Assembly: GCA_937915725.1 (NCBI GenBank)
Contig: CALGGV010000005.1
Span: forward strand, 1-12,592
Length of the DNA stretch: 12,592 bases
Source: an uncultured Selenomonadales bacterium
GTDB lineage: Bacteria; Bacillota; Negativicutes; Selenomonadales; Selenomonadaceae
Reading direction: 5' to 3'
Positions 5,948 through 12,592 of this stretch are shown one piece after another; the first letter of the stretch is position 1, and each line of letters begins with the position of its first letter. The translations under genes and the position numbers were made by a program. The notes under the pieces are model-generated. The model was not told the origin of the DNA, made no database searches, and worked only from the letters and a program-made list of their open reading frames with translations.

Positions 5948-5976
5948 TTGCTAATTTTTTTATTGTCATTTAGAAT
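5948..5976 (+). promoter_or_regulatory. Predicted promoter for the radical SAM gene
   Basis: TTGCTA (5948-5953) and TAGAAT (5971-5976) lie 17 bases apart, matching four and five of six consensus bases. It points away from the rplM promoter, with only 8 bases between the two -35 boxes. The start would be near 5983, giving an untranslated leader of about 175 bases. Confidence 0.5.
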
Positions 5977-6051
5977 TTTGGGCAGTAATTTTTATTTTTT
6001 ATTAACAATTCGGAATTTCTTTTTTTCAAAGACGAAGTGTGGCAGGCGGTT

Positions 6052-6126
6052 TAATTTTTTTTCAAAAAATTAGGCACATCCTGTGCTGGAGTGCGGCGCG
6101 CGTCCGTGCGCGCCTCTTTGATTTTT
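6052..6126 (+). promoter_or_regulatory. Stacked hairpins in the radical SAM leader, ending terminator-like
   Basis: Three perfect inverted repeats follow one another. TAATTTTTT/AAAAAATTA (6052-6072) has a TTC loop. GCACA/TGTGC (6074-6086) has a TCC loop. GGCGCGC/GCGCGCC (6095-6114) has a six-base loop and is followed by TCTTTGATTTTT. The third looks like an intrinsic terminator lying between promoter and gene. GGCACATCC can instead pair with GGAGTGC just before it, which would compete with hairpin two. This fits an attenuator; it could equally be a GC-rich dispersed palindromic element or a stray terminator. The stretch continues with A8T7 (6127-6141). Confidence 0.45.
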
Positions 6127-6158
6127 AAAAAAAATTTTTTTGATTGAGAGTGAAAAGT

Positions 6159-8726
6159 ATGACAATAAAAGTACCGAACGACATTTTACAAAAAGTAAAA
6201 AAACCTGCGCGATACACCGGCGGCGAATTTAACAGCATTTTAAAAAATTGGGATTATGTAAGTTGCAGAATGGTTTTAGCATTGCCGGACGTTTATGAAG
6301 TTGGAATGTCAAATTTGGGGCTTGCGATTTTGTACGGGATTATGAATAAGCGCGGCGATACTTTGTTCGAAAGAGTTTACGCGCCGTGGATTGATTTTGA
6401 AAATGAAATGCGCACAAAAAATATTCCGCTGTTTTCGCTTGAAAGTAAACACGCCGTGAAAGATTTTGATATTTTGGGATTTTCGCTCCAGTACGAAATG
6501 ATTTTTTCAAATGTGCTGAATATGTTGGATTTGGCGGGAATAAATTTGCACGCGGCGGAGCGTTCGGAAAATGAACCGTTCGTAATTGGCGGCGGTCCTT
6601 GCGTCTACAATGTGGAGCCAATGGCAGATTTTTTTGATTTCTTTGTAATTGGCGAAGGCGAAGAAATTTTAAATGAAGTTGCAGAAAAATTTATTGAATG
6701 GAAAAACGGCGGCAAAATTGGCGGGCGGCGCGGTTTTCTGAAAAAAATTTTAAGCGTGTCGGGAATTTATGTACCGAGTTTTTATCAGCCGATTTATGAC
6801 GGCGAAAATTTTATTGGCTTAAAAACTTTGGAAAATGCTCCCAAAAAAATTTACAAGCGCGTTTGCAAAGATATGAATGAAATTGCAACGGTTGAAAAGC
6901 CGCTTGTACCGTTCATTGACATTGTACACAACCGCGCAATGTTGGAAATTTTCAGAGGTTGCACGCGCGGCTGTAGATTTTGTCAAGCGGGTATGTGTTA
7001 TCGTCCTGCGCGAGAGCGTACGGTTGAGAATCTGAAAGAAACTGCGCGGCGTTTAATCGACGTCAGCGGCTACGATGAAATGAGTTTGACAAGTTTAAGC
7101 AGTGCGGATTATTCTTGCTTGAATCGACTTGTTGCAGAATTGCAGGAAGATTTTAAAAATGAAAAAATTGGCTTTTCCCTGCCGAGTTTAAGAATTGACA
7201 GCTTTTCTATTGAACTTGCAGACAAATTGCAAGCCGTGCGGAAAAGCGGTTTGACATTTGCGCCGGAGGCAGGTACTCAACGCCTGCGCGACGTTATCAA
7301 TAAAAATGTTACTGAAGAAAATTTATTGGAGGCGTGCGGCGCGGCGTTTGAAAAAGGCTGGAAGACTATCAAGCTTTACTTCATGATGGGCTTGCCTACT
7401 GAAACTGATGACGATATAGCGGGAATTGCAGACCTCGCGCAGAAAGTTGCAAATTTGTACAGGCAAATAAAAAAACGCCGTGATGTCAAAGTTACTGTAA
7501 GTGTAAGTTGTTTTGTACCGAAACCTTTTACGCCGTTTCAATGGTACGGGCAAATTTCGCTTGAAGAATTTGAACGCCGCCAAAAACTTTTGAAAAGTTT
7601 AATAACAGACAAGGCGATAACTTACAATTACCACGACGCAAAACTTTCGGTACTTGAAGGAGCGATAGCACGCGGCGACAGAAAACTTTGCAAAGTGATT
7701 GAGACTGCGTGGCGTAACGGCGCAAAATTTGACGGCTGGAGCGATTTATTTAAATTTGAAATTTGGGCGGCGGCGTTTGAAAGTTGCGGCGTCGATATGA
7801 AATATTATAGTGAGCGCACGCGCAATATTTATGAGCCGTTGGCGTGGGAACATACAACGCCCGGCGTCAATAAAAATTTTTTAATCAGCGAACTTGAAAA
7901 ATCACAGCGCGGCGAAACTACCGCAGATTGTCGGCGCACTTTTTGCACGGGTTGCGGAGTTTGTATGAATTTGGGCGTTAATGTTATCGACTTTGCAAAA
8001 GACGCTGAAAAAATTTCAACTGAAAAAAAATCCCTAGCCCTTAGACCTTATCCCTTAGCCCTTACAAAATACCGCGCCCAAATTAGAAAAGGCTCTGAAA
8101 TAGCTTTCTTGTCGCACTTGGAATATATGAACGTTTTTATGAGTGCGCTCCTTCGTTCAAAACTTCCTGCCGCCTATTCTGAAGGATTTAACCCACATTT
8201 GAAAGTTTCGTTTGCAACGGCGTTGGGCGTCGGCGTTACCAGTGATTGTGAATATGTTGACTTTGAACTTTCGCAAAATATTAAAAGCAATGAAGTTATG
8301 ACGCGCTTAAATGCACATTTGCCAAAGGGCGCGGAAATTGTAAGAATCAGAAAAATTGCCGGCAAAGTTCCCGCGTTGACTGCCGCCATTGATTTTTCAC
8401 GCTACGAAATTTTGATTGACGCAGATTTTGAAGAAACTGCAACCGCCGTAAAAAATTTTAACGCCGCAAAAGAAATTAATTTTACCCGTGTAACGCCAAA
8501 ACATACGCGGGAAATTGAAATTAAATCGTACATTGCCGAGCCGCTGAAAATTTCAAAAGTTGACGGCGAAATTTTGTTGACATTCGGTACAAAAATTAAT
8601 CTGGACGGCACAATTAAACCTTCTGAAGTTTTAGCCGCGTTGAATTTGCCGATAGAAATTACAGCCGCCAAAATTAATCGAACTGCGCTTTTAAGCCGCG
8701 GAAAAAATTTATTGGACGTGATTTAA
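6159..8726 (+). CDS. Fused B12-binding/radical SAM and DUF2344 protein
   Basis: Substrate unknown. In the 855-residue product, residues about 40-185 resemble a cobalamin-binding-type domain (DVYEVGMSNLGLAILYGI, FVIGGGPCVYN, FFVIGEGEE). The radical SAM core follows with the CX3CX2C cluster motif RGCTRGCRFC (Cys268, 272, 275), LTSLSSADY and TFAPEAGTQRLRD. A second Cys-rich motif with pattern CxxxxCxxCGxC lies at about 590-604. From about 635 the chain is a DUF2344 domain (RKGSEIAFLSHLEYM, SEGFNPHLKVSFA). Such fusions (TIGR03960 plus TIGR03936 families, to my recollection) are characteristic of Bacillota and often sit near RNase G and ribosomal genes, which suggests an RNA or ribosome-related role, unproven. 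The frame opens at TTG 6144, but ATG 6159 is the better start. A heptamer repeat encodes the linker before DUF2344. Confidence 0.88.
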   Translation: MTIKVPNDILQKVKKPARYTGGEFNSILKNWDYVSCRMVLALPDVYEVGMSNLGLAILYGIMNKRGDTLFERVYAPWIDFENEMRTKNIPLFSLESKHAVKDFDILGFSLQYEMIFSNVLNMLDLAGINLHAAERSENEPFVIGGGPCVYNVEPMADFFDFFVIGEGEEILNEVAEKFIEWKNGGKIGGRRGFLKKILSVSGIYVPSFYQPIYDGENFIGLKTLENAPKKIYKRVCKDMNEIATVEKPLVPFIDIVHNRAMLEIFRGCTRGCRFCQAGMCYRPARERTVENLKETARRLIDVSGYDEMSLTSLSSADYSCLNRLVAELQEDFKNEKIGFSLPSLRIDSFSIELADKLQAVRKSGLTFAPEAGTQRLRDVINKNVTEENLLEACGAAFEKGWKTIKLYFMMGLPTETDDDIAGIADLAQKVANLYRQIKKRRDVKVTVSVSCFVPKPFTPFQWYGQISLEEFERRQKLLKSLITDKAITYNYHDAKLSVLEGAIARGDRKLCKVIETAWRNGAKFDGWSDLFKFEIWAAAFESCGVDMKYYSERTRNIYEPLAWEHTTPGVNKNFLISELEKSQRGETTADCRRTFCTGCGVCMNLGVNVIDFAKDAEKISTEKKSLALRPYPLALTKYRAQIRKGSEIAFLSHLEYMNVFMSALLRSKLPAAYSEGFNPHLKVSFATALGVGVTSDCEYVDFELSQNIKSNEVMTRLNAHLPKGAEIVRIRKIAGKVPALTAAIDFSRYEILIDADFEETATAVKNFNAAKEINFTRVTPKHTREIEIKSYIAEPLKISKVDGEILLTFGTKINLDGTIKPSEVLAALNLPIEITAAKINRTALLSRGKNLLDVI
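8032..8066 (+). repeat. Five tandem heptamers inside the radical SAM gene
   Basis: Five consecutive 7-base units follow the consensus CCTTAGN: CCCTAGC, CCTTAGA, CCTTATC, CCTTAGC, CCTTACA. They stay in frame and encode LALRPYPLALT, right at the linker between the Cys-rich region and DUF2344. The composition differs from the surrounding coding DNA. Short tandem heptamers of this style are known as STRR elements in filamentous cyanobacteria. Confidence 0.75.
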
Positions 8727-8727
8727 A

Positions 8728-8764
8728 CTAACAACTAACCATCTAACAACTAACCATCTAACAA
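8728..8764 (+). repeat. 15-bp tandem repeat before the restriction gene
   Basis: CTAACAACTAACCAT occurs twice in full (8728-8742, 8743-8757), then CTAACAA (8758-8764). It runs straight into the GGAGG ribosome binding site (8765-8769) of the next gene. The finer unit is the heptamer AACTAAC with occasional eight-base spacing. It fills nearly the whole intergenic gap; no promoter or terminator is seen there. Confidence 0.85.
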
Positions 8765-8779
8765 GGAGGCGAATTTATT

Positions 8780-11779
8780 TTGAGTAGGACGGAACCAGAA
8801 TTTTCAGCTTATATCAGAGATATATTGAGAACACGCGGGATTAACGCACGCCTTGAAGATAATATTGACGACATCGAAATTATCACGGCGTTAAAAACTG
8901 CCTCAAAAAATTTCACGGGCGGCGCGGGTTATCCTGATATTTTGGCAGTTGTCAAAGATTTTGTTTTGGTTATGGAAAGTAAATCTGATTATCTGAAACT
9001 TGAGAAAAAAGACGGCACAAATTTTGCTGACGATAAAAAATCCATTCAAGACTACGCAGTCAACGGCGCGATTTTCTACGCAAGAAAAATTCTTGAAGGC
9101 ACGCACTACACCAAAATTTTTGCATTTGGCAACGCCGGCGACGAAGTTCATCACACTTATAAACCTGTGTATATTCTCGACAATGAAAGAGTTAAGGAAC
9201 TTCCGCCTGTTGATACTTTTAGAGAGTTTACGCCTGAAAATATCGAAGAATACTACAAGCAAGCAGTTTTGGGCGAAGAATTACAGGAAAATATTGAACA
9301 AGACGAAATTAACGAAATTGCAAAAACTTTACACGAACATTTGAGAAATTACGGGCAACTGGGCGAAACTGAAAAACCACTCGTTGTTTCGGCTATTATC
9401 CTTGCATTAGATGAAGGATTGAACCTTGATGATTTAACGCATGAATCAGACGAAATTCAAAATGACGGCGCAAAAATTCTTGTTTGTGTCGAAAATAAAT
9501 TGAAACGCGCCAAAGTCAGCCCTGAAGTTAAAAGGGAACGTGTCCTTGCGCAGTTTCAACTTATTAAAAATCGTCCGCTGTTAAATGCTGTCAATCCTCA
9601 ACTTAACAAAACGCCGCTTAAATTTTTTGCCCAATACATTCACGATAACGTCTACGAAAAAATTAAAAATTCTTTCTCAAAAGATTATCTTGGCGTTTTC
9701 TACCGCGAATTTGTAAGCTACAGCGGCGGCGACGGGCAAACTTTGGGCGTTGTACTCACTCCGCCTCACATTACAGATTTATTTTGTGATCTTGTAGATT
9801 TAAAAGCTGATGACGTGGTACTGGATCCTTGCTGCGGGACGGGCGGCTTTTTGCTTGCCGCTATGAATCGTATGCTTGCACTTGCAGAAAACGACAATCA
9901 ACGCAACAAAATTAAAGCTAAACAACTTCACGGCATCGAAGTCCGCGACGATATGTTTTCAATCGCTACAACAAGTATGATTCTGCGCGGCGACGGCAAA
10001 AGTAATTTAATTTGCGATGATTTTTTTGCTAAAGACGCACGTAATTTACAGCTACTCGGTGAAGGAGTGACCGTAGGTTTTATGAATCCGCCGTATTCTC
10101 AAGCCAAAAATGACGCCACCAAACATTTATCTGAATTGCGCTTTATCGAAAATTTGCTTAATTCTGTAACGCCAGGCGGGCGCGTGGCGGTTATCGTTCC
10201 TGTTTCGGCTATGATTGGCAAAACTAAAGACGATAAAAAATTAAAGCGTGAAATTTTGAAAAACCACACTTTGCAAGGCGTTATCAGTCTCAACAAAAAT
10301 ACTTTTTATCAAATTGGTACTGTGCCTTGTATCGCTGTTTTTAAGGCAGGGTATCCTCACAATTTCTCCGAAGATAAAGTTAAATTTATTAATTTTGAAG
10401 ATGACGGCTACGAACTTCGCAAGCACAAAGGCTATCAAAAAACTTATAGAGCCGCCGGTCGCAGAGAATATCTTTTAAAATGTTGGCGCAAAAAAGATGA
10501 CAACAAAAAAGATGCCGACAAAGAAATATTTTATCCCTCAAGTTTTATGGTTGAAACGAAAATTGACGCCGACGACGAATGGCTCCATTCTTTCTACTAC
10601 TACAACGACGAAAAGCCCGCCGAAGAAGATTTTATCAATACCATTGCTGACTACTTAACTTTTGAATTTAATATGATTACGCACGGGCGCGCCTACCTTT
10701 TCGACGGCGTAAAAAAAAAATTAGTCAACCTTGAAAACGTCCCGCCGCTTGAAAATAAAATTTGGAAAGTTTTTAATTTGGCTGATATTTTTTCAATTCG
10801 TGCAACGGCAAGCGGCATTGACAAAAATAAACTGAAATTGATAGCGGGCGAAATTCCATATATTACACGCACTGACAGAAACAACGGCATTCAAGATTTT
10901 ATCTGCGAGCAAGAAAATTCTAAAGTTGACAGAAAAAATTGTATAACTGTTGGATTAGATACTCAAACTGCTTTTTATCAACCAACAGAATTTTACACAG
11001 GGCAAAATATCCAAATTTTAAAAAACGAAAAATTAAATGCTACAAACGCCCAATTTTTTTTGACAATGATTAAAAATACTTTGTCAATTTTTAGTTGGGG
11101 CGGCAACGGTGCAACTCTTACAAGATTAAAACGCAGTAAAATTTTATTGCCGGTAAATGAATTGGGCGAACCAGATTTTGAGTATATGGAAAAATATATT
11201 GCCCTGCGCGAGCAAAAACTAATTCAGCAATACCTTGATAGAATTTGCCCGCCGAATGTTGCAGAAATTCCGCCGCTTGAAAATAAAATCTGGCAAAAAT
11301 TTAGACTGCTTGATTATTTTGATTTTATCAAAGGCGACCAAAATAATATGCAAGATTTAAAGGCGGGAAAAATTCCGCTTGTTTCAGCGAAAAATACAAA
11401 CAACGGCTACAAAGATTTTGTTTCAATGAACGGCAAAAAAATTTTTAATGCAAATTGTTTAACGATAAACAACGACGGCGACGGCGGCGCGGGAATTTCA
11501 TATTATCAGCCGACAGATTTTTTGTTAGATACGCACGTTACGGCTTTATTTCCAAAAATTGAAATGAGCGGCGAAATTTTACTTTTTATTTCCAGATGTG
11601 TAACAATTCAGCGTGAAAAATTTGGACACGGCTACTCTTTGAATAATCAGCGGCTGAAAGTTTTTAATATAATGTTGCCTGTAACAGAAACGGGCGCACC
11701 GGATTTTGAATATATGGAGGCGTACAGCAAAAATTTATTCGCGCAGATTCTGAAAAAATATTTGGACGTGATAACTTGA
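8780..11779 (+). CDS. Single-chain restriction-modification enzyme (type IIG-like, R-M-S fusion)
   Basis: Cleaves unmodified DNA and methylates adenine in its target site. Order in 999 residues: an N-terminal nuclease domain with GYPDILAVV and VMESK, a PD-(D/E)xK site (Asp53, Glu66, Lys68). The linker to about 290 is helical. The HsdM-like N6-adenine methylase follows, with LDPCCGTGGF (348-357) and catalytic NPPY (436-439). A region with DDEWLHSFYYYND and ADYLTFEF precedes two target-recognition halves of about 170 residues. These start at LENKIW (657 and 833) and end in LPV.E.G.PDFEYME, as in type I S subunits. One polypeptide thus appears to hold all activities; no separate hsdR, M or S gene is nearby. 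The start is TTG, ten bases after GGAGG. The frame and all key residues are intact. It could be annotated as N-6 DNA methylase. Probably an accessory insertion. Confidence 0.9.
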   Translation: MSRTEPEFSAYIRDILRTRGINARLEDNIDDIEIITALKTASKNFTGGAGYPDILAVVKDFVLVMESKSDYLKLEKKDGTNFADDKKSIQDYAVNGAIFYARKILEGTHYTKIFAFGNAGDEVHHTYKPVYILDNERVKELPPVDTFREFTPENIEEYYKQAVLGEELQENIEQDEINEIAKTLHEHLRNYGQLGETEKPLVVSAIILALDEGLNLDDLTHESDEIQNDGAKILVCVENKLKRAKVSPEVKRERVLAQFQLIKNRPLLNAVNPQLNKTPLKFFAQYIHDNVYEKIKNSFSKDYLGVFYREFVSYSGGDGQTLGVVLTPPHITDLFCDLVDLKADDVVLDPCCGTGGFLLAAMNRMLALAENDNQRNKIKAKQLHGIEVRDDMFSIATTSMILRGDGKSNLICDDFFAKDARNLQLLGEGVTVGFMNPPYSQAKNDATKHLSELRFIENLLNSVTPGGRVAVIVPVSAMIGKTKDDKKLKREILKNHTLQGVISLNKNTFYQIGTVPCIAVFKAGYPHNFSEDKVKFINFEDDGYELRKHKGYQKTYRAAGRREYLLKCWRKKDDNKKDADKEIFYPSSFMVETKIDADDEWLHSFYYYNDEKPAEEDFINTIADYLTFEFNMITHGRAYLFDGVKKKLVNLENVPPLENKIWKVFNLADIFSIRATASGIDKNKLKLIAGEIPYITRTDRNNGIQDFICEQENSKVDRKNCITVGLDTQTAFYQPTEFYTGQNIQILKNEKLNATNAQFFLTMIKNTLSIFSWGGNGATLTRLKRSKILLPVNELGEPDFEYMEKYIALREQKLIQQYLDRICPPNVAEIPPLENKIWQKFRLLDYFDFIKGDQNNMQDLKAGKIPLVSAKNTNNGYKDFVSMNGKKIFNANCLTINNDGDGGAGISYYQPTDFLLDTHVTALFPKIEMSGEILLFISRCVTIQREKFGHGYSLNNQRLKVFNIMLPVTETGAPDFEYMEAYSKNLFAQILKKYLDVIT
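10742..10765 (+). repeat. Direct repeat copy 1 at start of first recognition half
   Basis: This 24-base stretch encodes PPLENKIW and recurs at 11270-11293 with one difference in 24 bases. The copies are 528 bp (176 codons) apart, in the same frame, and each opens a target-recognition half. The flanking recognition sequences are much less alike. Confidence 0.9.
11270..11293 (+). repeat. Direct repeat copy 2 at start of second recognition half
   Basis: Partner of the repeat at 10742-10765; the only difference is C for T in the Ile codon before Trp. Recombination between the two would delete exactly one recognition half in frame. Confidence 0.9.
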
Positions 11780-12592
11780 GAATACATTTAAGCGAGCATT
11801 TTACCTACCCAAAACTTTTGCGCTTTGTGCTGCCGTCAATCGCAATGGTAATTTTTACATCGCTGTATAACATTGTTGACGGGCTTTTTGTTTCAAGATT
11901 TGTTGGAAAAGTTTCATTTGCGGCAATAAATTTAGATTTTCCAATTTTTATGATATTGGGCGCGTTCGGCGGAATGATAGGAACGGGCGGCGCGGCGATA
12001 GTAGGAAAAACTTTAGGCGAAGGCAACGCCGATAAAGCCAACAAAATTTTTTCAATGCTGATATATTCAATTTTGACGATAGGCGCAGTATTTGCGGCGG
12101 CAGGATTTTTGGTACTGCCTGAAATTTTAAAAATGCTGGGCGCGGCGGGCGATTTATTAAATTACGGCGTTTTGTACGGGCGAATAATTTTAGTGGCGTT
12201 GCCGTTTTTCATTGTGGAATTTGCATTTCAATCTTTTTTCGTGACGGCGGAAAAGCCGCAACTCGGCTTGTACGTAACGATAATTGGCGGCGTAACAAAT
12301 ATTTTGGCTGACGCGCTTTTTATAGTTGTATTTGGCTGGGGATTAACGGGCGCGGCGGTTGCAACGGTTTTAAGTCAAACAATTTGCGTTGCGCTGGAAA
12401 TTTTTTACTTTGCCCACAAAAATGACAGCCTCCTAAATTTGACGCTGAAAACAAAATTTGACGTTGGAATATTTTTAAAATCCTGCGCGAACGGCTCTTC
12501 GGAAATGGTCAATACTTCGGCAATGTCAATAGTTGCAATGCTGTACAATTTTCAGCTGATAAAATATTTGGGCGAAAACGGCGTTGCGGCTT
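11776..12592 (+). CDS. MATE-family multidrug/cation efflux transporter (partial, 3' end outside window)
   Basis: Likely an inner-membrane antiporter that expels organic cations or drugs using a Na+ or H+ gradient. The visible 272 residues (of roughly 450 in the family) begin MRIHLSEHFTYPKLLRFVLP. They then show about six hydrophobic segments, including SIAMVIFTSLYNIVDGLFV (21-39) with the N-terminal MATE-like N..D pattern. FMILGAFGGMIGTGGAAIVGK and GGVTNILADALFIVVFGWGL are typical of MepA/DinF-like members. The open frame continues past the window end, so it has no stop here. The start is TTG 11776-11778, overlapping the restriction gene's TGA (TTGA), with only a weak GGA upstream, so expression probably depends on coupling. 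No ATG lies before Met24, and that one falls inside the first membrane helix. Confidence 0.9.
   Translation, partial: MRIHLSEHFTYPKLLRFVLPSIAMVIFTSLYNIVDGLFVSRFVGKVSFAAINLDFPIFMILGAFGGMIGTGGAAIVGKTLGEGNADKANKIFSMLIYSILTIGAVFAAAGFLVLPEILKMLGAAGDLLNYGVLYGRIILVALPFFIVEFAFQSFFVTAEKPQLGLYVTIIGGVTNILADALFIVVFGWGLTGAAVATVLSQTICVALEIFYFAHKNDSLLNLTLKTKFDVGIFLKSCANGSSEMVNTSAMSIVAMLYNFQLIKYLGENGVAA

Noticed and set aside
5512..5973. 153-codon plus-strand frame across rplM and its promoter
   Set aside because: It lies opposite rplM, its leader and a near-consensus promoter; no family pattern or ribosome binding site is visible.
8728..8764. CRISPR-like array
   Set aside because: The units are 15 bp and contiguous without unique spacers, so this is a simple tandem repeat.
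9000..9344. Plus-strand 114-codon frame inside the restriction gene
   Set aside because: It is an alternative frame within an intact gene whose own frame carries the PD-(D/E)xK nuclease motif.
11805..12044. Minus-strand frame opposite the transporter
   Set aside because: The plus strand carries a clear membrane-transporter sequence; the Pro/Ala-rich antisense product is a shadow of Gly/Ala codons.

Overview
The window looks like chromosomal DNA of an AT-rich Bacillota bacterium, possibly a Negativicutes/selenomonad-type lineage. The clues are AT-rich noncoding DNA, good GGAGG-type ribosome binding sites, several TTG starts, a Bacillota-like rplM-rpsI pair, a single-TM signal peptidase I, and a fused two-part radical SAM protein of a kind typical of Bacillota. 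The lineage assignment is inference from family resemblance; no search was run.

The left half (to about 5940) is read entirely on the minus strand, so transcription runs from high to low coordinates. A near-consensus promoter (5911-5939) drives rplM and rpsI through a structured leader, and the pair ends at a strong intrinsic terminator (4910-4945). Next come rsmD (16S rRNA methylation) and coaD (CoA synthesis), overlapping by ATGA, then a coiled-coil protein with a Pro/Gln-rich tail, and lepB (signal peptidase I). A hairpin terminator (2413-2448) follows lepB. pyrB (aspartate carbamoyltransferase) comes next, and directly behind its stop codon lies the most unusual part of the window.

That part (about 98-1456) is a tandem family of small acidic proteins. 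Five copies of a roughly 70-85-residue domain are packed into three consecutive genes as 2+1+2, with overlapping or abutting stops and starts, plus a sixth decayed remnant. In two of the three genes the reading frame is broken exactly at an A-run. An A10 tract lies near the start of the first gene, and an A6 tract lies in the last repeat of the third. Moving one base at either run restores a product that matches its paralogues. This looks like a slippage-prone, possibly phase-variable set of paralogues of unknown function.

The right half is read on the plus strand from a predicted promoter whose -35 box is only 8 bp from the rplM -35 box. A leader with stacked hairpins precedes a large fused B12-binding/radical SAM/DUF2344 protein of unknown function. 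A single-chain restriction-modification enzyme follows (N-terminal PD-(D/E)xK nuclease, N6-adenine methylase, two target-recognition halves). Its stop codon overlaps the TTG start of a MATE-family transporter that runs off the window. Heptamer-based tandem repeats occur both inside the radical SAM gene, at a domain boundary, and between that gene and the restriction gene. The two recognition halves of the restriction enzyme start with a 24-nt near-identical direct repeat, which could allow specificity switching or loss by recombination.
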